Below the pieces are notes generated by a model. That model was not told the origin of the DNA. It was given only the letters and a program-made list of their open reading frames with translations, and did not search any database. Both the position numbers and the translations under genes were made by a program. Shown here piece by piece: positions 33,998 to 42,304 of a stretch of 64,000 nucleotides of DNA. The stretch's first letter is position 1. Each line of letters begins with the position of its first letter. The stretch comes from Hydrogenobacter sp. T-8. GTDB lineage: Bacteria; Aquificota; Aquificia; Aquificales; Aquificaceae. The stretch is from NCBI RefSeq assembly GCF_011006175.1, contig NZ_CP048795.1, positions 1,666,491 through 1,730,490 on the forward strand, in the 5' to 3' direction.

Positions 33998-35110
33998 TTA
34001 AGGTATATCTTGTCTTACTACATCTAACTTTTCATCCTTGTGAGGTCTGTGTTGGATAGGCTCAACAATAGGAACTCTGACTATCTCCTTTCCTACCTCA
34101 TCGTATGCTATAACTTCATTACCAACTACTTTGAAGGTATGAGGTATCCTTGGAGTTGAACCAAAAAGGTGCAAAAGTGCCTGAAGCTCTGGCTCTTTGC
34201 CTTCTCTCATAGCCATATAGGTCTTTACTGCGTGCTCCGCACCAGGTCCAAACATCTGTTTTAGGAAACTTAGAGGGACATTTATGGGTGGAATATAGTA
34301 AACATTAGGCTCAAGACCGCTTTGAGGATAGAGCGGTAGGGCAACCTTTTTTACATGAACCAGAAAGTCTATAGGGTTATCAGGTTTTGCATTTTCAGGT
34401 GGGTTTATAAAGCCCATAAGCCTTATCTTACCTATACAGGTTATAACGCACTGAGGCTGGTAGCCATCTTCTACCCTTGGAAAACATCCAATGCACTTTT
34501 GGGAAATTCTTGCTACAAAGTTGAAGTGTGTTTTCTTGTAGGGACAGGCTCTTATGCATTCTTGATAACCTTCACATCTTTCTGGGTCTATAAGTACAAT
34601 ACCGTCTTCCTCCCTCTTATATATTGCCTGTCTTGGACAGGCGGCGACGCATGCGGGGTACGTGCAATGATTGCATATTCTTGGAAGGTAGAACATCCAT
34701 ATTGGATGGGGAAGATTTTCAAGGACAGTTCCCACATCAACAGGTTCATTAACCTCATCCTCACCTACATTTGGATACATCCAGTCAAGTTCATCTGGCT
34801 TCCATCCAAGGACCACTTCCCCCTCTGGTGCATCGAAAACCGTTTTCTTATTGCCATCAAGAAGTTCGAGAAGCTTTATGTCCCAACCAAGTGGATAAAA
34901 GCCCCAGGGCTTTGTCTCTACATTGTTCCAAAGCATGTACTCTTGACCTCTTCCCGGAGTCCATGTAGTTTTACAGGCAACAGTGCATGTCTGACAGGCT
35001 ATGCATTTGTTAAGGTCCATAACCACGGCGAACTGCTTTTGGGGTCTCTTAGGCTCGTAGGGATAGTTAACTTCCCTTCCAAGTTGCCAATTGTAGGCTT
35101 TATATACCAT
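33998..35110 (-). CDS. Beta subunit, four-cluster iron-sulfur protein (NXR/NarH type)
   Basis: 370-residue electron-transfer subunit. Cys groups in order: CIACQTCTVAC (36-46), CNHCTYPACVAACP, CEGYQECIRACP and CIGCFP with QCVITC, enough for four Fe-S clusters. It has no signal peptide, so it is expected to be carried out with the Tat-targeted alpha subunit. Size and motif order match the beta subunits of periplasmic nitrite oxidoreductase, selenate, chlorate and ethylbenzene-oxidising enzymes. AGGAGGTGAG precedes the ATG. It starts 13 bases after the alpha gene. Confidence 0.88.
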   Translation of the reverse strand: MVYKAYNWQLGREVNYPYEPKRPQKQFAVVMDLNKCIACQTCTVACKTTWTPGRGQEYMLWNNVETKPWGFYPLGWDIKLLELLDGNKKTVFDAPEGEVVLGWKPDELDWMYPNVGEDEVNEPVDVGTVLENLPHPIWMFYLPRICNHCTYPACVAACPRQAIYKREEDGIVLIDPERCEGYQECIRACPYKKTHFNFVARISQKCIGCFPRVEDGYQPQCVITCIGKIRLMGFINPPENAKPDNPIDFLVHVKKVALPLYPQSGLEPNVYYIPPINVPLSFLKQMFGPGAEHAVKTYMAMREGKEPELQALLHLFGSTPRIPHTFKVVGNEVIAYDEVGKEIVRVPIVEPIQHRPHKDEKLDVVRQDIP

Positions 35111-35123
35111 GGCTCACCTCCTT

Positions 35124-38100
35124 TTAAATAAACTTACCTTGCAGATACTTCTTAAGAGCTTCTGAAGCAGTTGTGGGTCTAAAGCCCAGTCTTACCGGCC
35201 TCCACAGCCCCTTACCACCTATTCCACCATCCTCCGCCTTGCTTATCTTACAGAAGCCCTCTCTTGGAGCACCTATAAGTCCATGCACGTCAAGCTCAAA
35301 GCCCTTTCCTATTATCTGACCCATAAGGTTCTTCCTTATCAAAGTATCAGTCTGGTATGTAGGCTTGAACCATCCCCTTGTAACAGACTGATGGCTTCCG
35401 CGCCTGTAGAGGGACTGGTAGTTAGTATCTGGGTTCTTTGCCATACCGTCTTTTCTTGCCTTTGTCCCCCTTACAGTTCCGTGAGATGAGCCATACATGT
35501 TGAACCATATCTTGGCACACCCCGGTGGTGTATTGTTAGAAGCGCGTGCCCTAAGAAGCAGTCTGCCAACCTCGTAATCTTCTTTTCTTTTCTGCCAACC
35601 TTCAAAAGGTCTATCCTGAGGGTCTGCATCCACGTAGACGTAATCACCATCCTGTATACCCATTTTCTGAAGGTCCTTAGGGTTTATGTCTATGTATGCT
35701 TCAGAAATAAAGGGCATCCGCTTGTCATGTCTGTATATGTCCCCAAAGGGTCCAAAAAGAAGCGTAGTTACGTCCGTATCCCCTGTAGTTGTATGTGCTG
35801 CATGTCTATATTTGGGTGTATGAACTATGTGGCTTGCTCCTACGGTTACTATGAGTGGATGCTTTGTTCCGGGTAGCTTTTCTGGTTCTATAAGTACATT
35901 CCTTGCCTGACGCCATTCTGTGTTTATAAGAGCGTCTTTACTGCTTATTCCATAATCCTCTGGCTTCTTAGGTTTTAGAAGTGGATGCGGTTTTGCCACG
36001 ATTACATTGGGTTCATAATGAGTTGAGTCTATTGGTTCTCTGTATATTGGAAGGTTCTCCCCGGCGTTTATAAACTCATCCTCTTCTCTGTAAAACTCAA
36101 GCCTTCCACTTTTGGTATACCATGGCATGCTTTCCTTTGTTTGGTCTTCGCCCACATATTTGGGATAACTTCTTGTCATTATAAGCGATGGTATACCTTC
36201 GTGAGCTTTTTTAGCTATATCTTCGAGCTTGTATCCTCTCAAGTTTGATGAGGCGTTTATAACTCTTTGAACATAAACCACATCCTGCTTTCCTTCTAAC
36301 ACAAACTTCCAGTAGTTTCTAAACCTTTCGTCTCCTGTAAGTTCTGTTAGCCTATTGGCAACAAGGGCAAAGGTTTCCGCATCGTTTTTTGTGTCAAAGA
36401 ACCTCCTGTGTCCTGTCTTTGGCCATACATACACAAAGGGATTGGTAACAGAGCCTGCTATATCCCAATATTTGTTTTCATTCCATGCATCTACGCCTAA
36501 GACTATGTCCGAGTATTCGCATGTAAGGGACCACCACCATTCATTGGTAATTATACATTCTATCTTTGGAAGCGTGTTCATTATTATGTTATATTTCCAT
36601 TTGGCGTTACCAAGGGCTGAATTAGCATCTACAAACCATATGAATTTTGTCGGCGTTGGCATATGGGTTTTGCCGGTGATAAGATGTTCACCCATATACT
36701 GGGGATGGTCGTCATGGGAGTAATAGTGGGCGGATTCAGGCTTCCAGTAAAACCTTACCTTTGCAGGCTTTTTTGGGTCAAGCTCTATATTGAAGGGGTC
36801 CTCCGCAAGATATTGCGGTGCTCCATTAAATAGGGCTAGCCTAAAGTTTCCCGCATACGAGCCTATGTTTCCAGTAGCATGACCGATGTTGTCTGTAAGG
36901 GCACATATCATATACATAGCTCTGTCTTTCAGGTCCGCATGCTGATACTGATTTACACCCATACCCTGAGCCAGCTTCATATTTCTTGGATGTTTTGCTA
37001 TCTCCCTTGCAAGGCTCTCTATTTTTTTCGCTGGAACGCCAGTTATTATCTCAGCTTGCTTGGGCGTATAGCTACTTTCAAAGAACTCAAGGTAAACTTG
37101 AAAGAGAGGCTTTACTTGAACCTCCTTACCATCCACAGTCTTAACCTTATAGCTTCCAGTCAAAGCTGGGTCTATACCAAGCTTCCAGAAATCTTCACCT
37201 ACATCATCCCTCGTTATAACCTTTGGAGAATTGGTTTTTGTGTCCCAGACCACAAAGTCGTTCATATCCTCATTTCTTATCCGCTCTGGGACATACTGTT
37301 TGTCCTGTTTGTAGAAGGGGGGAAGTGTTTCACCGGGCTTAAAGACAACCGCCTTTTTAAGCGGTTGAGGTTTGTAGTTAGGTATGATATCCCTCGCCCT
37401 CAATAACTTTCCATTGTCCATCCTGACGAGCAGTGGCATGTCGGTAAAGCTCTTCACATATCTTTCCTGATAGAGTTTTTCTTTCATTATTACGTAGGCT
37501 ATTGATAGGGCAAGTGCGGTGTCCGTTCCAGTCCTAACAACAATAAGCTCATCCGCAGCCCTTGCTGTAGGTGAGTAATCATTGGATATGACTACAACCT
37601 TTGACCCCTTTATCCTTGCTTCTGTAAGCCAGTGGCAATCGGGCATCTTTGTGGTAAAGGGGTTCATACCCCAAAGGATAAGGAGCTTAGAATGCTCAAA
37701 CATACAGAGGTCAAACTCCACATTCTGTTGCCCAGTAACCATGGGATGCCCGGGGGCAAGGTCAGTGTGGAAGGCGTAGTTATCCCATCCTCTCCCGCCA
37801 AGAGCTTTATCTGGACCAACACCCCTAATATGGCTATCAAGAAGAGCCATCATGTTTGCCATTCTGTAGGGAGACGTATACCTTATGACCGCAAGAAATG
37901 GCATGCTACCCCTAAACTTGAGAACCCTTGTCCCAGCCCCTTCCATGGCATCAAGCATTGGCTTTGGATAGTGTCCTTGTGCCTCAAGCCTTTTCCTTCC
38001 CTCCTCTCCTGAGTATGTGGTCGCTATGTTTATCATCGTTTTTGCTATTATGTCTGCAACTTCATCCCATGTAACTTTTATGAACTTATCCTTACCTCTC

Positions 38101-38588
38101 TGAAAGTATTTCTCTGGTGGCTTGCCCGTATTTGGGTCCCTTGGAAAACCCGCTTTATACCATTCATAAAAACCTCTCCTAACCATGGGACCCTTTACTC
38201 TTCTGTCCCCGTAGAACCTTCTCATAAGAGCTAAGCCCTTATTACAACACCTTGGGTCCCATCTATGAGAGGCCTTAAGCCCATAGATGTCTGTTGCCTC
38301 ACCAAATTTATATGTAGGTTCTATCCTTGTTATGACGCCATTTTTTACGTAGGCTGTTAAAAGGCAGTTATGTGTATCGTTAGGAGCGCACAGAAAGACA
38401 AAGGAAGACTCTGCACGGTATATATCTCTATAAAATCTCTCCCAATCTCTGTTTGGATAGTAGGAAAGTGGATTTTCTACCTTTACAACTGGCTCAAAGA
38501 CCCTTATGGCCGAAAAGGTAGGGCTTGAAAGGGAAGCCAAACTCAGAACTCCAACCTTTAAAAGCTCTCTACGATCGATGGCTCCCAT
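35124..38588 (-). CDS. Tat-exported molybdopterin oxidoreductase alpha subunit, resembling periplasmic nitrite oxidoreductase NxrA
   Basis: 1154 residues. A Tat signal (DRRELLKVG, residues 5-13, then a hydrophobic stretch) shows export. The N-terminal cluster site reads C67-x3-D71-x3-C75 with C114/C115 further on; NarG has H-x3-C-x3-C. A candidate Mo-ligand Asp is D276 in HTDLAPGHP. Segments such as YTSPYRMANMMALLDSHIRG and GQQNVEFDLCMFEHSKLLILWGMNP resemble, from memory, NxrA of Nitrospira and anammox bacteria and relatives in Hydrogenobaculum. Substrate could be nitrite/nitrate or another oxyanion. First gene of a four-gene operon with a consensus promoter. Confidence 0.85.
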   Translation of the reverse strand: MGAIDRRELLKVGVLSLASLSSPTFSAIRVFEPVVKVENPLSYYPNRDWERFYRDIYRAESSFVFLCAPNDTHNCLLTAYVKNGVITRIEPTYKFGEATDIYGLKASHRWDPRCCNKGLALMRRFYGDRRVKGPMVRRGFYEWYKAGFPRDPNTGKPPEKYFQRGKDKFIKVTWDEVADIIAKTMINIATTYSGEEGRKRLEAQGHYPKPMLDAMEGAGTRVLKFRGSMPFLAVIRYTSPYRMANMMALLDSHIRGVGPDKALGGRGWDNYAFHTDLAPGHPMVTGQQNVEFDLCMFEHSKLLILWGMNPFTTKMPDCHWLTEARIKGSKVVVISNDYSPTARAADELIVVRTGTDTALALSIAYVIMKEKLYQERYVKSFTDMPLLVRMDNGKLLRARDIIPNYKPQPLKKAVVFKPGETLPPFYKQDKQYVPERIRNEDMNDFVVWDTKTNSPKVITRDDVGEDFWKLGIDPALTGSYKVKTVDGKEVQVKPLFQVYLEFFESSYTPKQAEIITGVPAKKIESLAREIAKHPRNMKLAQGMGVNQYQHADLKDRAMYMICALTDNIGHATGNIGSYAGNFRLALFNGAPQYLAEDPFNIELDPKKPAKVRFYWKPESAHYYSHDDHPQYMGEHLITGKTHMPTPTKFIWFVDANSALGNAKWKYNIIMNTLPKIECIITNEWWWSLTCEYSDIVLGVDAWNENKYWDIAGSVTNPFVYVWPKTGHRRFFDTKNDAETFALVANRLTELTGDERFRNYWKFVLEGKQDVVYVQRVINASSNLRGYKLEDIAKKAHEGIPSLIMTRSYPKYVGEDQTKESMPWYTKSGRLEFYREEDEFINAGENLPIYREPIDSTHYEPNVIVAKPHPLLKPKKPEDYGISSKDALINTEWRQARNVLIEPEKLPGTKHPLIVTVGASHIVHTPKYRHAAHTTTGDTDVTTLLFGPFGDIYRHDKRMPFISEAYIDINPKDLQKMGIQDGDYVYVDADPQDRPFEGWQKRKEDYEVGRLLLRARASNNTPPGCAKIWFNMYGSSHGTVRGTKARKDGMAKNPDTNYQSLYRRGSHQSVTRGWFKPTYQTDTLIRKNLMGQIIGKGFELDVHGLIGAPREGFCKISKAEDGGIGGKGLWRPVRLGFRPTTASEALKKYLQGKFI

Positions 38589-38622
38589 GGTTCACCTCCT
38601 TCTGATTAAAGTCATATTCCTA

Positions 38623-38651
38623 ATTATAAGCTACTATTATGTTAATGTCAA
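38623..38651 (-). promoter_or_regulatory. Consensus promoter of the NXR-like operon
   Basis: On the minus strand TTGACA (38651-38646), exactly 17 bases, TATAAT (38628-38623): both hexamers match the vegetative consensus fully. The ATG (38588) is 34 bases beyond the -10 box, and AGGAGGTG lies before it, so this transcript has a leader, unlike many others here. Strong expression is expected unless an unseen repressor acts. Confidence 0.8.
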
Positions 38652-38672
38652 GGTTTTAATTTCTTTATATTT

Positions 38673-39329
38673 TTATCTTAAAATTTCACCATCCCTCATC
38701 TCCACCACCCTTCTAGCTTGCTCCGCCAATTCAAGCTCGTGGGTTACCATCACTATGGTAGTGCCTTGAGAGTTTATCTCTTTGAATATCTCCATGACCG
38801 CTTGGGTGTTTTTGCTATCTAAGTTTCCCGTTGGTTCATCCGCAAGTATCACAGAAGGCTTATTCATAAGAGCCCTTGCTATGGCAACCCTTTGCATCTC
38901 ACCGCCAGATATCTGAAAAATCCTTCTCCTTTCCTTTCCACCAAGCCCCAAAGCCCTCAAAAGCTCATAAGCTCTCTCCTCCGCTTGCTTTCTTTCCATA
39001 CCCATCTTTATGGCAGGTAGCATAACATTTTCCAAAAGGGTAAACTCGGGAAGTAGATAATGAAACTGAAAAACAAAACCTATTTTTTTGTTTCTTATCT
39101 CCGATAGCTTTTTCTCGTCGGAAAAATCAACCACTTGACCTTCAAATAAGACCTCGCCCTCTGTAGGTCTGTCAAGAAGACCCATAATGTAGAGCATGGA
39201 GCTTTTACCAGAGCCACTTACCCCTATTATGGCAACAAACTCTCCACTGTATACCTCAAGGTCTATGCCCTTAAGTATCTGCTCTTGACCTATAGACTTT
39301 TTTACACCTCTTAACTCTACTATCCTCAT
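38673..39329 (-). CDS. ABC transporter ATPase, LolD/MacB type
   Basis: 218-residue ATPase. Walker A GVSGSGKSS (36-44), the family signature ISGGEMQRVAIARAL, Walker B VILADEPTGNLD and the switch His in MVTHELELA are intact. The GNLDS wording is typical of the LolD/MacB/FtsE group that drives mechanotransmission rather than import. It pairs with the permease gene upstream (4-base overlap) and the adaptor protein to form a tripartite exporter. Confidence 0.88.
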   Translation of the reverse strand: MRIVELRGVKKSIGQEQILKGIDLEVYSGEFVAIIGVSGSGKSSMLYIMGLLDRPTEGEVLFEGQVVDFSDEKKLSEIRNKKIGFVFQFHYLLPEFTLLENVMLPAIKMGMERKQAEERAYELLRALGLGGKERRRIFQISGGEMQRVAIARALMNKPSVILADEPTGNLDSKNTQAVMEIFKEINSQGTTIVMVTHELELAEQARRVVEMRDGEILR

Positions 39330-40546
39330 TGGCTTCTAAAGATGTCCACAGGGTTTAGTCTACTTGCTCTATAGGATGGGTATAGGCTTGCCAGAAGGGA
39401 AAAGAAGAGAGAAAAGACCAAAGCATACACATAAAAAATGGGACTTCTGTCAAGCACAAAGCCCTTTGTCCTTATAAGACCTTCTACGTCAAGTCTTACA
39501 GACTCAAGGTATTCCTGAATTCCAAAACCCAACAAAGACCCAATTATAGCACCAAGAATCCCTATCACAAAGCCATCCACCATAAAGATAAGAAGGATAT
39601 CTCTCCTCAAAAAACCCATAGCCATTAGAATGGCAATATCCCTTTTCTTCTCTAAAACGGTCATCATTATTATGTTAAAGATACCAAAAGCGGATACAGT
39701 CAGTATGGCAAAGACTATCATGTAGGTTATGATGTTTTGTATTTTGAAGATGCTTAGGAAGTTCCTGTATGCCCTCTGCCAGCTTTCTACCTCGTAGGGT
39801 ATAGACTCTTGGAGTTTCCTTGAAAGTTTTTCCGCATTGTTTACATCTACTATTTTTATCACTATCTCGTTGACCTCCCCTTGCTTTTCCAAAAGGCTCT
39901 GTAGGGTCTTTATGTTTATGTATACCCTCGTGTCATCTATGTTGGTAATGCCAGATTCAAAAAAGTCCTCTACTGTAACCAAAAGAGTCTGTCCGTTGGG
40001 TGCCACTAAGAGAAGTTTTTTGCCTAAGTCTTCTATACCAAGGCTCTTTGCTACAAGCACTCCTATAATAACTCCTGTTCTGTTTGTTTCAAGTCTGTGT
40101 AGGTTCTTATGCACCAAAAACCTTTCTATGATAGATGCCCTTGGCTCTCTTTGTGGGTCAATGCCCAAGAGGGTTGCAGGTTTTTCCTTTACCCCATACT
40201 TCAGGATGCCTCTACTTACAAGTCTTGGTGCTACACCAAGCACCTCTGGGTTCTTTTCTAATCCTTGCAATATATCCTGCCATCCCAGTATTCTGTCCTT
40301 TTCTCTTGGCTTTTCTCCAAGAAGAAGAGCTTTGGGGTCTATCTGCTGACGCTCTTCTCTTGGTTTTATTCTTATATGTGGCTCAAGGTCTATTACTTGC
40401 TGTATAAAATAGTTTTGAAAGCCGAGCATGAGTGAGCTCATTACTATAAAGGCGGAAACGCCTATGGAAACCCCCAGCACGGAGATAAGCGTCTGTCTTT
40501 TCCTTTCAAAGAGGAGTTTGAAGGCTACAAAAAGGACATGCGTCAT
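39326..40546 (-). CDS. FtsX-type ABC permease, MacB/LolC-like
   Basis: 406 residues. The first membrane helix (LISVLGVSIGVSAFIVMSSLM, about 16-38) is followed by a large periplasmic domain and three C-terminal helices (about 275-395) ending with ASLYPSYRASRLNPVDIFR, the FtsX-domain hallmark. With the adjacent ATPase and HlyD-like adaptor it resembles MacAB exporters, but the ATPase is a separate chain. LolCE is the main alternative; the adaptor gene argues for efflux. Substrate unknown. Confidence 0.82.
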   Translation of the reverse strand: MTHVLFVAFKLLFERKRQTLISVLGVSIGVSAFIVMSSLMLGFQNYFIQQVIDLEPHIRIKPREERQQIDPKALLLGEKPREKDRILGWQDILQGLEKNPEVLGVAPRLVSRGILKYGVKEKPATLLGIDPQREPRASIIERFLVHKNLHRLETNRTGVIIGVLVAKSLGIEDLGKKLLLVAPNGQTLLVTVEDFFESGITNIDDTRVYINIKTLQSLLEKQGEVNEIVIKIVDVNNAEKLSRKLQESIPYEVESWQRAYRNFLSIFKIQNIITYMIVFAILTVSAFGIFNIIMMTVLEKKRDIAILMAMGFLRRDILLIFMVDGFVIGILGAIIGSLLGFGIQEYLESVRLDVEGLIRTKGFVLDRSPIFYVYALVFSLFFSLLASLYPSYRASRLNPVDIFRSQ

Positions 40547-41649
40547 GGCACTATAACCTTATCCCCGGGCCTTAGCCCTTCTATTACCTCAAGGTATTCT
40601 CCGTATCTTCTCCCCACCTTTACAGGCACTTTGACCCTTCTCATGCCGTCATACAAAAGCACATAGCCCTCTTGGTAAACACTTGCTGGGATAAGGATTG
40701 CCCTTTTTCTCTCCACTTCTATCTGTCCATCCACCGTTGAGCCATTGGGAAGGTTCTCAGGTAGCTCCGCCTGGACTTTCACAGTGATAAGTTTTCTATT
40801 TCTGTCCACTTCTCTTATTACTTGAAAGACTTTCCCCTCAAACCTCTCATTAGGGTAGGCGTCTACCCTAAGGATAACCCTTTGCCCTTCTCTTAGCATG
40901 CCTGCATACTCTTCATCTACCTCAAGCCAAACCTCCCAACCCTTTGAGCCTATTGAGAAAAGCCTGTTTTCTTGACTTAAATGGTTTATATAATCGCCTG
41001 GGTTTACAAACTTTTTGAGAACATGCCCCTCTATGGGACTTCTTATAACATATTTTTCTCTTTCCTTTGTTAACCTTTCTCTCTCTGCCAAAAGCACCCT
41101 CTCTTCGGACCTGAGGGAAGTTATGGCATCTTGATAAGTGTTTTTTAGTCTTTCATATTCCTTTTGGCTTACCTCATACTGAGTTTTGCTCTGCTCGTAT
41201 ACCTCTTTTGGTATAAGTCCTTGTGAGAAGAGCCTTTCTCTCCTTTCAAGAAGCCTCTTGTTGTTTTCCATGTTTATTTTTGAAGACTCAAGGGCATTTT
41301 CAAGGCTTTTCAGATAGGCAGACCCCTCTTTTAGTCTTTCACGCACAAGATTTAGCCTTTCTGATACCTCTTTTATACTTGCGTCTATGGTTTTTGTATC
41401 TATTATGGCAAGAGGCTGTCCTTTGCTTACAAAATCCCCCTCTTTTACAAGGAGCCTTTCTATGTAGCCAGAGACTTCCGCCTTTACCACCACATAGTTT
41501 TCCGCCTTTGCATAGCCAGAGCCATAAACGAGGGTTTTAACCTCCTCTTCTTTAACAACTGCGTAGTTTTCTTTGTTCCCCTTTACTGCAAAAAAAAGTA
41601 TTAAGCCTGCAAGAAGAAGAAAAGGGAGGGCTATAAAAAGCCTTCGCAT
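40543..41649 (-). CDS. Periplasmic adaptor (HlyD/MacA-like) of ABC efflux pump
   Basis: 368 residues. An N-terminal anchor (about 5-22) is followed by VKAEVSGYIERLLVKEGDFVSKGQPLAIID (lipoyl half), a long coiled coil (about 90-205), VIRSPIEGHVLKKFVNPGDYIN (second half), and the beta-barrel. It links the ABC permease to an outer-membrane channel. No channel gene is adjacent; a TolC-like protein is coded at 17838-19019. It overlaps the permease gene by 4 bases. Confidence 0.85.
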   Translation of the reverse strand: MRRLFIALPFLLLAGLILFFAVKGNKENYAVVKEEEVKTLVYGSGYAKAENYVVVKAEVSGYIERLLVKEGDFVSKGQPLAIIDTKTIDASIKEVSERLNLVRERLKEGSAYLKSLENALESSKINMENNKRLLERRERLFSQGLIPKEVYEQSKTQYEVSQKEYERLKNTYQDAITSLRSEERVLLAERERLTKEREKYVIRSPIEGHVLKKFVNPGDYINHLSQENRLFSIGSKGWEVWLEVDEEYAGMLREGQRVILRVDAYPNERFEGKVFQVIREVDRNRKLITVKVQAELPENLPNGSTVDGQIEVERKRAILIPASVYQEGYVLLYDGMRRVKVPVKVGRRYGEYLEVIEGLRPGDKVIVP

Positions 41650-41662
41650 CCTTGTTATATTA

Positions 41663-42304
41663 TCACAGAACCCCTATCTTCTCCCTCCTGCCTAACACTA
41701 CCAGAATGTCATCTTGAACTATTACCTCTTCAGCTGATGGGTTGACTATGAACTTGTCGCCTCTCTTTATGGCAAGGACTGTCACATCGTATTTTCTTCT
41801 TAAGTCAAGCTCCTTAAGGGTTTTGTTGTGCAGTCTCTGTGGCGGTTTCATCTCAAAGATGCTGTAGTTTTCCGCTATGGGTATTTCCTCTATAAACCCA
41901 CCTACAAGAAGGGAATGAGCAAGTCTTATAGCCATATCCCTTTCAGGGTGTATGACCCTGCTTACTCCAAGCCTTTCAAGTATTCTTCCATGGAGAGGGT
42001 TTACCGCCTTGGCTATTATCTCCTTTATCCCAAGCTCCATAAGTTGGACTACTACCAATATACTTGCCTCTATGTTTTCACCAATGCTCACTATTACCGT
42101 ATCCGCATTGGCAATGCCAGATTCTTTAAGAGCCTTCTCGTCAGTTGCATCCAATATAAAGGCTTGATGAACAAGCTCCGATATTTGTTTGACTTTTTCC
42201 TCATCTATATCACAAGCTATAACTTCCGCACCGCCTTCTGCAAGGGTTTTTGCCACATTAAAACCAAACCTACCGAGCCCTATAACTCCAAAGACCTTTT
42301 TCAT
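41663..42304 (-). CDS. TrkA/KtrA-type potassium uptake regulator
   Basis: 213 residues. An N-terminal RCK domain with Rossmann motif GVIGLGRFGFNVAKTLAEGG and acidic end of strand two (ACDIDEEK) binds nucleotide. A C-terminal TrkA-C domain (about 135-213) ends VVLGRREKIGVL. Single RCK-N/RCK-C architecture is that of KtrA. It gates the membrane protein coded just upstream (4-base overlap). Confidence 0.9.
   Translation of the reverse strand: MKKVFGVIGLGRFGFNVAKTLAEGGAEVIACDIDEEKVKQISELVHQAFILDATDEKALKESGIANADTVIVSIGENIEASILVVVQLMELGIKEIIAKAVNPLHGRILERLGVSRVIHPERDMAIRLAHSLLVGGFIEEIPIAENYSIFEMKPPQRLHNKTLKELDLRRKYDVTVLAIKRGDKFIVNPSAEEVIVQDDILVVLGRREKIGVL

Noticed and set aside
34355-35131. 258-residue plus-strand ORF
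   Set aside because: Lies wholly antisense to the beta subunit gene, whose four Cys cluster motifs are clear. Its translation has no family pattern and no ribosome site.
36879-37406. 175-residue plus-strand ORF
   Set aside because: Antisense to the NXR-like alpha gene; no motif and no initiation signal.
32453-38588. Ordinary membrane-bound nitrate reductase NarGHJI
   Set aside because: The alpha subunit has a Tat signal, there is no NarI-type membrane subunit, and the gamma subunit has a Sec signal and a soluble EbdC-like fold.
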